Notes: generated by a model not told the origin, from the letters alone. A stretch of DNA of 64,000 bases from Winogradskyella sp. (GCF_013213835.1 NZ_JABSSU010000003.1:62001-126000); one strand, 5' to 3'; shown: positions 44,604 through 54,565, counted from the stretch's first letter. Translations and numbers: made by a program.

Positions 44604-46493
44604 ATGAATACCATTGCAGAACGTATCTTCGATTACCTAAAGGCCTTTCCGCCATTCAATCTACTTACAAGAAGTCAACTTTTTGCCGTCTCTGAAAGGG
44701 TTGATGTCATTTATCTTGAAAAAGATAAATATCTTTTTGAAATAGACAAACCTGTCGAGGATCATTTTTATGTAGTTAGAGATGGCGCTGTAGGATTATT
44801 CAGAGAAAATAATAGTTTAGTTGATGAATGTGATGAAGGCGATATTTTTGGCTTAAGAGCTCTACTTCGTACTGGTCTGTATAAGCTAAATGCAAAAGCC
44901 ATTGAAGAAAGTATTGTCTACAGTATTTCATCAGAGTTATTAGAAAAATACATCACTACAAACAAGGATGCTAGTCAGTTTTTAATGGCAAGTTTTGCAT
45001 CTAACACACGTGTTAAACAAGCTGATGATAATGACTTTATAGAATCTCTAAATCGCTCATCTGAATACACGTATCTGCAAACTGCTGATTATTCAAAAAA
45101 CCCTATAACTTGCAGCATTCATACTAGTGTAAAAGAGGCAGCTCAAATAATGACACACAAACATGTTGGATCGATAATTATTGTAAATGACAACAAGCCC
45201 ATTGGTATTATCACCGATAAAGATTTAAGAACCAAAATCGCAACTGGGAAATTCACCATTGATGATAAAGTATCAGCAATAATGTCTTCGCCTGTAATCA
45301 CCTATCCTGAAACAATTACAGTTGCTGAGACACAAATTGCCATGTTAAAAAATAAGATTACTCATTTATGCATTACAAAAGATGGTACAGATAATTCTGA
45401 ATTAACAGGAATATTATCCGAACATGACATCATTGTTTTAAGAGAAAATAATGCCTCTTCGCTAATTAAAGAAATTAAGCGAAGTTATTGGCCTGAACAA
45501 CTTAAAGATATTAGAGAACGTACAGAAACACTACTAACTAAATATCTAGAACAAGATATTCCTATTGACTTTATTTCAAAGTTAGTTTCTGCTATAAATG
45601 ATGCGATTACACAACGTATTATAGAGTTTGCATTGACAGAAATGGACTCCAAACCACCAACCAAATTTACGTGGTTGGCCATTGGTAGTCAAGGACGACA
45701 AGAGCAATTGCTTATGACTGACCAAGACAATGCCTTGGTTTTTGAAGATGTAGAGCCATCCAAATATGAAGACACAAAATCATACTTTTTAAAACTTACA
45801 GATCATATAAATCATTCTTTAGAAATTGTTGGTTTCGAGTTATGTCCTGCTCAAATGATGGCTAATAATCCAAAATGGTGCAATTCAATTACTGAATGGT
45901 CTCAACAATTTAAGAGTTGGATAGCAACACCAGATCAAGATAATTTGATGCTTTGCACTATTTTCTTTGATTACGAGCATGTTTATGGTGACACATCACT
46001 TGTAAATCAGTTATCTGAACAAATCTTTGAAAGCATTGCTTCGCATGATATTTTCTTGACTTACCTTGGCAGAAATGCACTTCAAAATCCACCACCATTA
46101 AGTTTCTTTAGACAATTTTTAGTAGAAGATGATGGCGAACATAAAGATCAATTCGATATAAAATCTAGAGCAATGATGCCTTTGGTAGATGCAGCACGAC
46201 TCTTAATTCTTTCACACAATATTAAATCTACTAATAACACCTTAGAACGCTATGAGAAATTAGCGGAACTAGAACCACAAAACAAAGACACTTATATATT
46301 TTGCCTAGAATCATATAAAAATCTGTTACGCTTTAGAACACAACGTGGTTTAGCTAATGATGATTCAGGTAGATTTATTGACTTAGAATCTCTCAATAAA
46401 AGTGATAGATTAAGATTAAAACGGAGTTTTAAAGCAGTAAAATCGATACAAGAACTTATTAAAACACGTTTTAAATTATCACAATTATTATAA
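44604..46493 (+). CDS. cNMP-binding/CBS/DUF294 nucleotidyltransferase-like signalling protein
   Basis: 629 residues. Domains in order: cyclic-nucleotide-binding-like (about 1-140), two CBS domains (about 160-215 and 230-285, the first with HKHVGSIIIVNDNKPIGIITDKDLR-type sequence), DUF294 putative nucleotidyltransferase (about 300-450) with AIGSQGRQEQLLMTDQDNAL, and DUF294 C-terminal helical domain (to 629). The GSxGRxE motif and D-x-D fit the GlnD-type fold. Proteins of this architecture commonly adjoin acetate and short-chain acid genes and DnaQ-like exonucleases, as here. Ligands are not readable. Cytoplasmic. One base separates it from the exonuclease gene. Confidence 0.9.
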   Translation: MNTIAERIFDYLKAFPPFNLLTRSQLFAVSERVDVIYLEKDKYLFEIDKPVEDHFYVVRDGAVGLFRENNSLVDECDEGDIFGLRALLRTGLYKLNAKAIEESIVYSISSELLEKYITTNKDASQFLMASFASNTRVKQADDNDFIESLNRSSEYTYLQTADYSKNPITCSIHTSVKEAAQIMTHKHVGSIIIVNDNKPIGIITDKDLRTKIATGKFTIDDKVSAIMSSPVITYPETITVAETQIAMLKNKITHLCITKDGTDNSELTGILSEHDIIVLRENNASSLIKEIKRSYWPEQLKDIRERTETLLTKYLEQDIPIDFISKLVSAINDAITQRIIEFALTEMDSKPPTKFTWLAIGSQGRQEQLLMTDQDNALVFEDVEPSKYEDTKSYFLKLTDHINHSLEIVGFELCPAQMMANNPKWCNSITEWSQQFKSWIATPDQDNLMLCTIFFDYEHVYGDTSLVNQLSEQIFESIASHDIFLTYLGRNALQNPPPLSFFRQFLVEDDGEHKDQFDIKSRAMMPLVDAARLLILSHNIKSTNNTLERYEKLAELEPQNKDTYIFCLESYKNLLRFRTQRGLANDDSGRFIDLESLNKSDRLRLKRSFKAVKSIQELIKTRFKLSQLL

Positions 46494-46494
46494 A

Positions 46495-47157
46495 ATGCAT
46501 TGGTTTAAACGTAAAACTTATCCTGAATTTTGGAATAATTATGCTTCACATTTTAAACGAGCTCAAAGTCAAGAGCTCGAAAAAATCCGTTTCATGGTTT
46601 TTGATACAGAAACCACTGGATTAGAGACTAAAAAAGACAGAGTTTTATCTATAGGATGTATTGCTATTAGTCAATTAAAAATTAAAGTATCCGATCAGCT
46701 TGAAGTGTATTTAAAACAAGAATTATTTAATGCTGACACCGTAAAAATTCATGGTTTACTAAGGGATGGAAAGCTAACTAAGATTGATGAACTTGAAGCA
46801 TTAAAAGAATTTTTAAACTATATAGAGGATGCTGTTATTGTAGCACATCATGCAGCTTTTGATGTGGCTATGATTAATGAAATGCTTAAAAGAAATGATT
46901 TGCCTAAACTGAAAAACAAAGTTCTTGATACTGGTCATTTATTTCAAAAGACAAAAATAGACACTAGCAAAACACATTTTAGCTTAGATGAACTTTGTAA
47001 ACGATTTCATATACCTATGCACGATAGGCATACAGCTTCTGGTGATGCTTATATTACTTCACTTCTGTTTTTAAAATTATTGTCATTGCTTAATGATAAA
47101 AACAAATTAAAACTAAACGACCTTTTAAGTCCTGTTAAGCGTATAGGATTATTATGA
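46495..47157 (+). CDS. DnaQ-type 3'-5' exonuclease
   Basis: 220 residues. Exo I FDTETTGLE near 35-43, Exo II HHAAFDVAMINEML near 119-132 and Exo III HDRHTASGDAYITSLLFL near 176-193 (DEDDh type). Resembles the epsilon subunit of DNA polymerase III but has an N-terminal helical extension and no clamp-binding tail recognised. It is probably co-transcribed with the DUF294 protein; the pair recurs together in other bacteria, so a shared regulatory role may exist. Confidence 0.9.
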   Translation: MHWFKRKTYPEFWNNYASHFKRAQSQELEKIRFMVFDTETTGLETKKDRVLSIGCIAISQLKIKVSDQLEVYLKQELFNADTVKIHGLLRDGKLTKIDELEALKEFLNYIEDAVIVAHHAAFDVAMINEMLKRNDLPKLKNKVLDTGHLFQKTKIDTSKTHFSLDELCKRFHIPMHDRHTASGDAYITSLLFLKLLSLLNDKNKLKLNDLLSPVKRIGLL

Positions 47158-47202
47158 AAAAACACACCCAAATATGAGTGTGTTTTCACCTAACTAAATT
47201 AT
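47157..47202. repeat. 46-bp exact direct repeat, copy 1 (contains terminator)
   Basis: Identical to 51140-51185. It carries the stem AAAACACAC/GTGTGTTTT (47159-47167 with 47178-47186), which on the minus strand is followed by a T run: a terminator for the phosphatase gene ending at 47199, whose stop codon lies in the repeat. It also overlaps the end of the exonuclease gene. Confidence 0.9.
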
Positions 47203-50132
47203 TTTAGAATGATTTTTTCTGTTCTAAGCTTCTCTCCCATTTCTAATTTCACAATATAAACACCAGAATTTAAGTGCTCAACATTTATCAAATTAGAATG
47301 ACTTCTATGATCTAATTCTTGAGAAAGTACTGAACGACCTTGAACATCATATAAAGTAACTATAGACTCATCTTTTAAACTACCATTTATATTCAACACA
47401 TTTGGTTTATCAGTTGTAAATATTTGCAAGCTATTTATTTCGTTAATCTCAATTGACAATGTCGAATTAGAATAATGAAGATAGAATCTTCCTGTTCCAC
47501 TTAAATCTGTACTAGCAGTAAATGTATAATCATTAGAATTTAGTAATGTAAAAGAATTCGTGTCGTTATCCTCTAAATAGACATAAGTATTGCCTGGTAA
47601 TTCATTTTCCTCAATACTAATAGTTACACTTTCATTAGCATTTAAATTAACACCTAAAGGCACAATAACATTTGCTAAATCAGTTAAAGATAAAGCTTGT
47701 ATTGCCATATCTATGCCTGTATTATCATCAACTAAATGAGAATACAATGAAAAATTAGCATTAGTAGCATCTAGTGACCCAGCGTCATACCCTACATCTA
47801 AGCCAGTACTTGCCATATCAGTAAAGTAAAAATCTGTAGTGTAAACTTTAGAGGTACTCACCATTTTTAAACCGAGGTGTGCAAAAGAAGTATTACTGTT
47901 ATCATTTCTTCCAAGAATAAAATCATCAGCCCCACTAATTGTACGCATAGCCGGTGTAAATGATAAATTATTGGTTCCACCCGTGCCATTAGACGCAACA
48001 AAGAATCCTTGACCAGGCGCTATGTTTTTTCCTGTATTTTGAACATTGTTAATAATCGTCCATATTCCTGAGCCGTCTGTTCCACTATTATAACCATAAA
48101 TTGCGTTATGACTGGCATCAAAAACATCATTACCAGAAGCACCATTAATGCTAAGAAACTCTTGAGAATTTATATAACTCGTATACGGATTTCCTACCAA
48201 ATTCCAATAGTTTGAAGCACCTATAGATATTGTTGTACTTACATTCCCTATATTTACATCGCCTTTAAAAGAAACAACACTTCCGTCATTCGTTGCAGAA
48301 CGATAACCTTTGGCAGCTTCTAACAATGTTAATTCATTCACAACAATATCATAATTTTCATAATTACCAGACACATTGTTATAAGGTGCAAACGCACGTA
48401 AATCGTTTGAAGCAGCTAAATTCTTGTTCCAGTCGGCAAAATCACTAAATGTTTCCATAGTTCCACCACTTACAGGTGAAGAAACTAAATCATTTCCACT
48501 ACCCGAAACTGAACCAACCTGATTCACGAATCTATCATATCTTGTTGAAGCATTAACTGTACTTGTTGCATCTGGGTTTAGGCTAGAATAGCTGTTAGAG
48601 TCAGACTCCAATAAAATACTATTAGCTGTTAAGGTGACCCCTGAATCAATTGTCAATGTAGCACCAGGATTAACAACAATAGTGTTAAAAGTTGTATTAC
48701 TAGAAATGGTTGCATCACCTGAAACAACAATTAAATCTTCTAAATTTGTAGCAATGCCATTTGGGTTGTTTCCATCTTGCCAACCATTATCATAAACATA
48801 ATCTGGTCCTTTATGGATCGTAAAATTATCTTCTTCTGTTCCACTTTCATTAATATATCTCAAAGTAAGGTTATTACCTTCTACCTCTAAAACACATGAA
48901 CCATGTGAATACCCTGGTGAATAAAAAATAGCATTATGATTAAAAAGTTTAGTAACCGATGTTGCAGAGTTAGATAATACTGTGTAGACAGTTCCAAGTC
49001 CTGCATCATCTCCTATTTCTGATTTACTGTAAACACCGTCACCTGAGCTTTTTCCATCACCACTACCAGTTACACCAACAGCATGAATTGACAAATCAAA
49101 AGATGCTGATAAACCATAGTGTCCATTTATTAAATAAGATCTCTCATAAGATTCACAATGACCACCAACAACAAGATCTACCCCATTACTTTCTAGCATT
49201 GGTATAAAGTTTTCTCTCATCTCTATAAGTTGAACTTCTGCTGGTACCCCATAAAAGTCTAAACCTTCAGACGGATGCCAACCACCTGAATAAGGCGGAT
49301 GATGCCATAAAGCTACTATCCATTTTTGAGTTGTATTTTGAATATCATTTAAAGCCCAATTATACATTGTACCCCCAATTGATCTGTCTTCATCAAAAGA
49401 ATTTAAAACTATAAAGTGAATATTTCCATAATCAAAAGAATAATATGATTCTGTACCAGAAGCCATTCCTCCAGACTCACCAGATGTTGGAAAATTAAAA
49501 ACATCATAATAAGTACCTGTCTGAGTTGCTGTGTCAGAAGAAGGTCCATCTAAATTACCTATGCAAGACCACAGCATTGAGTTTTTTAATTTATCATCAA
49601 ACATACCAAAAACAGATGCTTGATATTGTTGATCATTTCCTTGACTACCACCATTATCTCCTGTTAAAAAGATACCATCTGTATCATTTGAGCCTATATA
49701 ACTATAATATTGGTCTCTTACATTTACAGCAGTTGTATTGGTAGCACTTCCATTTCCTGTATGACCCAAGAACCAAAATCTATAAAGGTCTGTAGAACCT
49801 AATGTAGGATGTGTTTTAAAAAACAAATCTGTTGCGCCAGACACTAAGCTTCCTGATGTTCCTAATCTGTAATAATACTTAGTACCTGAAGTTAACCCCA
49901 TAATCTCTATTTGATGTTCTGTCTTTGACGTAGTGTTACTTATTGTAGAAAATGAAGCAAATCCAGAATCTGTACTATACTCTATTACAGAGGTATCATT
50001 AACATCGGTACGCCATCTAACAATAACACTAGTCTCGGTACTTTTTTGAAGATATGGTCCCCTCACAACAGATTGGGCAAATCCGACTGCAAACCCTAAT
50101 ATTAATAATAATGACACGTAATCTTTTTTCAT
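47199..50132 (-). CDS. Secreted purple-acid-phosphatase-like protein with T9SS sorting domain
   Basis: 977 residues. Signal peptide at 1-20; a fibronectin-III-like N-terminal domain (RGPYLQKSTETSVIVRW, TKYYYRLG); metallophosphoesterase-like core with GDN at 158-160, GNLD at 192-195, LWHHPPYSG near 275-283 and GHCESYER at 324-331. Several family metal ligands are altered: GDxG reads GHTG, GNHD/E is GNLD, the GDNxY Tyr is Gly, GHxH is GHCE. The C-terminal 85 residues are a T9SS type A sorting domain (VTLYDVQGRSVL, LNSGVYIVKLE), so it should be secreted through type IX secretion. Catalytic activity is doubtful. Partner of the TPR gene. Confidence 0.85.
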   Translation of the reverse strand: MKKDYVSLLLILGFAVGFAQSVVRGPYLQKSTETSVIVRWRTDVNDTSVIEYSTDSGFASFSTISNTTSKTEHQIEIMGLTSGTKYYYRLGTSGSLVSGATDLFFKTHPTLGSTDLYRFWFLGHTGNGSATNTTAVNVRDQYYSYIGSNDTDGIFLTGDNGGSQGNDQQYQASVFGMFDDKLKNSMLWSCIGNLDGPSSDTATQTGTYYDVFNFPTSGESGGMASGTESYYSFDYGNIHFIVLNSFDEDRSIGGTMYNWALNDIQNTTQKWIVALWHHPPYSGGWHPSEGLDFYGVPAEVQLIEMRENFIPMLESNGVDLVVGGHCESYERSYLINGHYGLSASFDLSIHAVGVTGSGDGKSSGDGVYSKSEIGDDAGLGTVYTVLSNSATSVTKLFNHNAIFYSPGYSHGSCVLEVEGNNLTLRYINESGTEEDNFTIHKGPDYVYDNGWQDGNNPNGIATNLEDLIVVSGDATISSNTTFNTIVVNPGATLTIDSGVTLTANSILLESDSNSYSSLNPDATSTVNASTRYDRFVNQVGSVSGSGNDLVSSPVSGGTMETFSDFADWNKNLAASNDLRAFAPYNNVSGNYENYDIVVNELTLLEAAKGYRSATNDGSVVSFKGDVNIGNVSTTISIGASNYWNLVGNPYTSYINSQEFLSINGASGNDVFDASHNAIYGYNSGTDGSGIWTIINNVQNTGKNIAPGQGFFVASNGTGGTNNLSFTPAMRTISGADDFILGRNDNSNTSFAHLGLKMVSTSKVYTTDFYFTDMASTGLDVGYDAGSLDATNANFSLYSHLVDDNTGIDMAIQALSLTDLANVIVPLGVNLNANESVTISIEENELPGNTYVYLEDNDTNSFTLLNSNDYTFTASTDLSGTGRFYLHYSNSTLSIEINEINSLQIFTTDKPNVLNINGSLKDESIVTLYDVQGRSVLSQELDHRSHSNLINVEHLNSGVYIVKLEMGEKLRTEKIILK

Positions 50133-50134
50133 TT

Positions 50135-50965
50135 TTATAGCTTTGTTATTTCAGTTTTCTTAACCCTTAGTTCAGAATAAAATTCTCTCATAAACTTTGT
50201 ATTTCTAATTCTATGAGGTAGTTTTTTGTAATGAAATTCTGCTTCACTAATTGCTAATAAAGCATTTTTATAAGTTTTTTGTTTTATATAGATATCTGCT
50301 AATTTTAAGTAAGCTCTTTCTTTTCGATGACTTATATCAATTGTCTTTTCTTGATATTTTAGTGCTGTACTGTAATCTTTAATTTCAATAGCATTAGAAA
50401 CCAATAAATCATAAAGTACAATAACATTTCCTAGCTTCTCTATTCCTTGAATTAAAATATTTTGAGACCGTTCTATACCTTTTTTTGTTTTGGTTAGAAA
50501 CCATGCATTAGAAGCATCTATAAAATTTTCTGGAAGTACTTTATTTGAATGAAGTATAACCTTTTCAAAAGCCTTAGCAGACTTTTTATAATTTCCTAAC
50601 TTTTTGTAGACTTGAGCTAACAATTTTTGATAATTAATATCTTCATTGTTACTCTTAAGCATTCGAAGCATAATTTTTTTACTTAATTCAAAATTACTAA
50701 GTTGAAAATGATTCTTAGCTAAATAAAAATTGACGACATCATTATCAAGCCCTAATTTTTGAGAAGTCTGAAAATCAAATAAACTATTTTCATACTTCTG
50801 ATGTTGATAATAAAGTTTACCTCTTTTTATATACAGACTAGCACTATCTGGATGAATCGCAATTTCTTCTGTGGCCCTTAAAATTCTTTCGTGCAGATCG
50901 CCATGAGCATTTAAATTAGTATTAAATGAAAGAATCAATAGGGGTATAAGTAATCTACAGTACAA
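50135..50965 (-). CDS. Exported TPR-repeat protein
   Basis: 276 residues. Signal peptide at 1-20 (PLLILSFNTNLNAHG). Tetratricopeptide-like helical repeats (for example LYIKRGKLYYQHQKYENSLFDFQTS near 43-67, and later YQKLLAQVYKKLGNYKKSAKAFEKVI near 112-137 and LKLADIYIKQKTYKNALLAISEAE). The start is TTG at 50963-50965; no in-frame ATG is near. Two bases separate it from the phosphatase-like gene, so the two form a unit. Both lie between the 46-bp direct repeats. Function unknown, probably protein binding. Confidence 0.75.
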   Translation of the reverse strand: MYCRLLIPLLILSFNTNLNAHGDLHERILRATEEIAIHPDSASLYIKRGKLYYQHQKYENSLFDFQTSQKLGLDNDVVNFYLAKNHFQLSNFELSKKIMLRMLKSNNEDINYQKLLAQVYKKLGNYKKSAKAFEKVILHSNKVLPENFIDASNAWFLTKTKKGIERSQNILIQGIEKLGNVIVLYDLLVSNAIEIKDYSTALKYQEKTIDISHRKERAYLKLADIYIKQKTYKNALLAISEAEFHYKKLPHRIRNTKFMREFYSELRVKKTEITKL

Positions 50966-51139
50966 AAGTTGTCTTACGAGTAAAATTAATAGCTCCTCAA
51001 AAGAACTGAATTTTTTAAAAAATTATTGAATAATTTAGATAAAATGTCAAATAAGTTTGTTTAAATACAAGATGTAATTTTTAATTTTTCACAAGCTTTA
51101 AAATATGTTGAATTTCAGATATTTAACAAGTTCGGAAGC

Positions 51140-51185
51140 AAAAAACACACCCAAATATGAGTGTGTTTTCACCTAACTAAATTAT
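51140..51185. repeat. 46-bp exact direct repeat, copy 2 (terminator of aceA)
   Basis: Identical to 47157-47202. The stem-loop followed by a T run on the minus strand is the terminator of aceA, 45 nt after its stop. The remainder of 50966-51139 is AT-rich leader without recognisable gene. Confidence 0.9.
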
Positions 51186-51229
51186 AAAACAGATTAAAGA
51201 ATCAGGGATTATAAATTTATAAACATAAT

Positions 51230-52861
51230 TTAAGCAACTATTTCGAGTTCTTTTTCAACTTTCTTTTCTTTTGGTTTTGCTTCAAATTGGTTAGACGTAT
51301 TTTTAGCACCACCAGCTTTTAGAGCTTTTTCACCTGCAAAGAATGTTTTGTGGTCATCACCAAGATCAGAACCAGCCATACGCTGATGTTTTACACACGA
51401 CACACCTTTTCTTATTTCTTGACGCTGAACACCATTTACATAAGCAAGCATACCTTCTTCACCAAAATAACCTTCAGTCAAATCACTCATGTGTAATGCT
51501 GTTGTATGATATGTTGGTAGCGTAATTAGGTGGTGAAAAATACCAGCTTCTCTTGCACCATCTAGTTGGAATGACTTAATCTTATCATCAGCTCTAACAC
51601 AAAGTTCTGTACCATCATATTCAGCTGACATTAAATTCTCCTTATCATAGTATGACATGTCTAAACCTTCTAGCTGCATGTCTTCATATGCTTGATTTCT
51701 AAAGTTCAATGTCCAATTAAATGAAGGTGAGTTGTTATAAACCAACTTAGCACTTGGTTCTACATCTCTTATTCTATTCACCATGTGAGCAATTTGCTTC
51801 ACATTTGGTGTTGGTGTTTCAATCCACAATAAATCTGCACCATTTTGAAGACTTGTAATACAATCAAGCACTACTCTATCAATATTAGTACCTTCCTTAA
51901 ATTGATACAAACCATTTGGTAAACGTTTTGGACGCATTAACTTACCATTTCGCTTTAGTAACACATCATCTTCTTTGGCCTCCGCAATGGTTATTTCTTC
52001 AGCATCAACAAATGCTAAGTATTGAGATGCTAAATCACCAGGTTCTTTACTAACAGGAAGTTTTTGTGTTAATCCTGCACCTTCAGAATCTGTGCGCGCT
52101 ACAATGATTCCATCTTCTACACCAAGCTCTAAAAATGCATAACGAACAGCATTTAACTTCGCTATAAAATCTTCATGAGGAACAGTTACTTTACCATCTT
52201 GATGTCCACATTGTTTTGCATCAGAAACCTGATTTTCTATTTGAATAGCACAAGCACCAGCTTGAATCATTTTTTTAGCCAACAAGTAAGTTGCTTCTTC
52301 ATTTCCAAAACCAGCATCAATATCAGCAATAATAGGTACGATATGTGTTTCAAAATTATCAATTTCTGCTTGCACATCTTCACCATTAGCTTGTCTTCTA
52401 AACAAATCATTAAGTTCTATAGCATCAGCTTGACGTAAGAAATCATAAATCTCTTCAATAAGTGCAGGTACAGCAGTTTTTTCGTGCATAGATTGGTCTG
52501 GTAATGGTCCAAATTCTGAACGTAAAGCCGCAACCATCCAACCAGAAAGGTATAAATAACGCTTGCTTGTTGTTTTATGATGCTTCTTAACTGCAATCAT
52601 TTTTTGCTGTGCAACAAAACCATGCCAGCAGCCTAATGATTGCGTATAGTTTGAAGCGTCCGCATCATATTCTGCCATGTCCTTACGCATTATTGCTGCT
52701 GTGTAATTTGCAATATCTAATCCTGTTTTGAAACGGTTTTGAGTTGTCATTCTTGCCGCGTTTTCCGGATTGATTGCATTCCATGTGTTTCCATACTTTG
52801 CCTTAAGATCTCTTACTGTTTGCAAAGCAGAAGCATAGTTAGTTTGTGGTAAATTTTTCAT
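51230..52861 (-). CDS. aceA: Isocitrate lyase
   Basis: 543 residues, the larger isocitrate lyase type (the E. coli enzyme is about 434). SGWMVAALRSEFGPLPDQ near 106-123, IIADIDAGFGNEEATY near 177-192, and KQCGHQDGK at 216-224, the variant of the KKCGH active-site loop with the catalytic Cys. Cleaves isocitrate to succinate and glyoxylate in the glyoxylate shunt. It follows aceB on the same strand and is opposite in direction to the RamB-like regulator, which probably controls both. Ends in the terminator at 51140. Confidence 0.95.
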   Translation of the reverse strand: MKNLPQTNYASALQTVRDLKAKYGNTWNAINPENAARMTTQNRFKTGLDIANYTAAIMRKDMAEYDADASNYTQSLGCWHGFVAQQKMIAVKKHHKTTSKRYLYLSGWMVAALRSEFGPLPDQSMHEKTAVPALIEEIYDFLRQADAIELNDLFRRQANGEDVQAEIDNFETHIVPIIADIDAGFGNEEATYLLAKKMIQAGACAIQIENQVSDAKQCGHQDGKVTVPHEDFIAKLNAVRYAFLELGVEDGIIVARTDSEGAGLTQKLPVSKEPGDLASQYLAFVDAEEITIAEAKEDDVLLKRNGKLMRPKRLPNGLYQFKEGTNIDRVVLDCITSLQNGADLLWIETPTPNVKQIAHMVNRIRDVEPSAKLVYNNSPSFNWTLNFRNQAYEDMQLEGLDMSYYDKENLMSAEYDGTELCVRADDKIKSFQLDGAREAGIFHHLITLPTYHTTALHMSDLTEGYFGEEGMLAYVNGVQRQEIRKGVSCVKHQRMAGSDLGDDHKTFFAGEKALKAGGAKNTSNQFEAKPKEKKVEKELEIVA

Positions 52862-52902
52862 AGTTTTGAAATGTATTAAAGATGATATACTAGATTTAAT
52901 AT

Positions 52903-52937
52903 TAATCCCGTTTAATGTTGCCGCATTAGCGGGATTA
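52903..52937. other. Stem-loop between aceB and aceA
   Basis: TAATCCCG (52903-52910) pairs with CGGGATTA (52930-52937), and inner AATG/CATT pairs extend it. The T run is on the plus side only, so for the aceB-aceA direction it is an intergenic structure: partial terminator, or stabiliser affecting aceA expression. Confidence 0.5.
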
Positions 52938-52966
52938 TTTTTTATTTATTTAGTTTTTTGTTGATT

Positions 52967-54565
52967 TTATATTTGTTGATAAGCCGATAATGTTAAGAAT
53001 TCTTCAAACTCATCTTGCGTTACTAACCTTTTAAATAAGGATATGGCATCACAAAATTTCGTATACTTTATTTTCTCTTCTCCTACTTCTCTTATTAATT
53101 TTTCAACTTCATTGTCAAAAATGGCCTCAAATAAGTCCTTATTAAAAACCCTTCCATCCTCAAGAAGCGCTTCATTTTTAAGCCATTGCCAAACTTGAGT
53201 TCTTGAAATTTCAGCTGTAGCAGCATCTTCCATTAAATTGTATAAAGCCACTGCTCCATATCCTCTAAGCCAAGCTTCCATATATAGAATACCTACGTTA
53301 ATATTCTTTCGTATTCCAGCTTCTGTAATGGTGCCTAATGGTAATTCTACCAAATCTAATTCAGTGACATTAAAATCTTCACGTTTTCTAAAAATCTGGT
53401 TTGGTGTTGGCATATATTTATCAAATTCATTCATTGCCACTTCAACCAATGCAGGATGCGCAACCCATGTACCATCATGACCATTTTTAGCTTCACGTTC
53501 TTTATCTACTCTCACTTTTTCAAGTGCTTTAGCATTAGCATCAGGATTATTTTTAATCGGAATTTGAGCTGCCATTCCGCCCATAGCATGTATGCCTCGC
53601 TTATGACAGGTTTTAATTACTAGCTTAGAATAAGCAGCCATAAATGGCGTTGTCATCGTTACTTGGTCTCTGTTAGGTACTATAAAACTCCTATGATTTC
53701 TAAACTTCTTGATGTATGAGAAAATGTAATCCCAACGACCACAGTTAAGTCCTACGATATGGTCTTTTAATTCATAAATAAATTCATTGAGTTGAAAACT
53801 TGCCGTTATAGTTTCTATTAACAAAGTGGCCTTGAATGTACCATGCGGAACACCTAAATAACTTTGAGCATATTCAAAAACAGCATTCCACCAACGTGCT
53901 TCTGTGTAATGTTCTAATTTTGGTAAATAGAAATATGGTGCTGATCCTTTGTCTTTTAAGACTTGAGTATTATGAAATACATACAAGCCAAAATCAAATA
54001 AACTGCCAGACATTTCTTCACCATCTACGAGTACATGTCTTTCATTAAGATGTAAACCTCTTGGACGTACCAATAAAACAGCAGTTTTATCATTTAATTT
54101 ATAATGTTTCCCTCTATTTTCATCAATTAATTCAATAGTTCCATTATTTGCATCTAAAAGATTTTGTTGTCCTTCAATTGTATTTTTCCAACTTGGCGCA
54201 TTACTATCTTCAAAATCTGCCATAAATGTTTTGGCGCCAGAATTTAATGCATTGATTACCATTTTTCTGTCTACAGGACCAGTAATTTCAACACGTCTAT
54301 CTATAAGGTCTTCTGGAATATGAGATACCGACCACTCACCTTCTCTTATATGTTTTGTTTCGGCAGGGAATGACGGAAAGTTACCTGCATCAAAATAAGC
54401 CTGTTCGGCTTCTCTTTTAGAAAGTAATTGCAAACGCTGCTTATTAAACTTTACATGTAGTTGTTTTAAAAACTCTAAAGCATCTTCACTTAATATCTCT
54501 GGATAATAGTTATTTACTTCTCTCGAAAACTTTACTTGGTCTGGTGTTGCGATAAGGTATTCCAT
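52967..54565 (-). CDS. aceB: Malate synthase A
   Basis: 532 residues from the ATG at 54563-54565 (MEYLIATPDQVKF); an upstream in-frame Met adds eight residues outside homology. Family segments: MADFEDSNAP near 116, RPRGLHLNERH near 167-177, LNCGRWDYIFS near 276-286 and MEAWLRGYGAV near 437. Condenses glyoxylate with acetyl-CoA to malate in the glyoxylate shunt; cytoplasmic. Upstream of aceA on the same strand, divergent from the regulator. The operator-like palindrome at 54617 is in its promoter region. Confidence 0.95.
   Translation of the reverse strand: MEYLIATPDQVKFSREVNNYYPEILSEDALEFLKQLHVKFNKQRLQLLSKREAEQAYFDAGNFPSFPAETKHIREGEWSVSHIPEDLIDRRVEITGPVDRKMVINALNSGAKTFMADFEDSNAPSWKNTIEGQQNLLDANNGTIELIDENRGKHYKLNDKTAVLLVRPRGLHLNERHVLVDGEEMSGSLFDFGLYVFHNTQVLKDKGSAPYFYLPKLEHYTEARWWNAVFEYAQSYLGVPHGTFKATLLIETITASFQLNEFIYELKDHIVGLNCGRWDYIFSYIKKFRNHRSFIVPNRDQVTMTTPFMAAYSKLVIKTCHKRGIHAMGGMAAQIPIKNNPDANAKALEKVRVDKEREAKNGHDGTWVAHPALVEVAMNEFDKYMPTPNQIFRKREDFNVTELDLVELPLGTITEAGIRKNINVGILYMEAWLRGYGAVALYNLMEDAATAEISRTQVWQWLKNEALLEDGRVFNKDLFEAIFDNEVEKLIREVGEEKIKYTKFCDAISLFKRLVTQDEFEEFLTLSAYQQI

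Noticed and set aside
47157..51185. 46-bp repeats as the ends of an insertion sequence
   Set aside because: They are direct, not inverted, contain a terminator, and no transposase lies between them.
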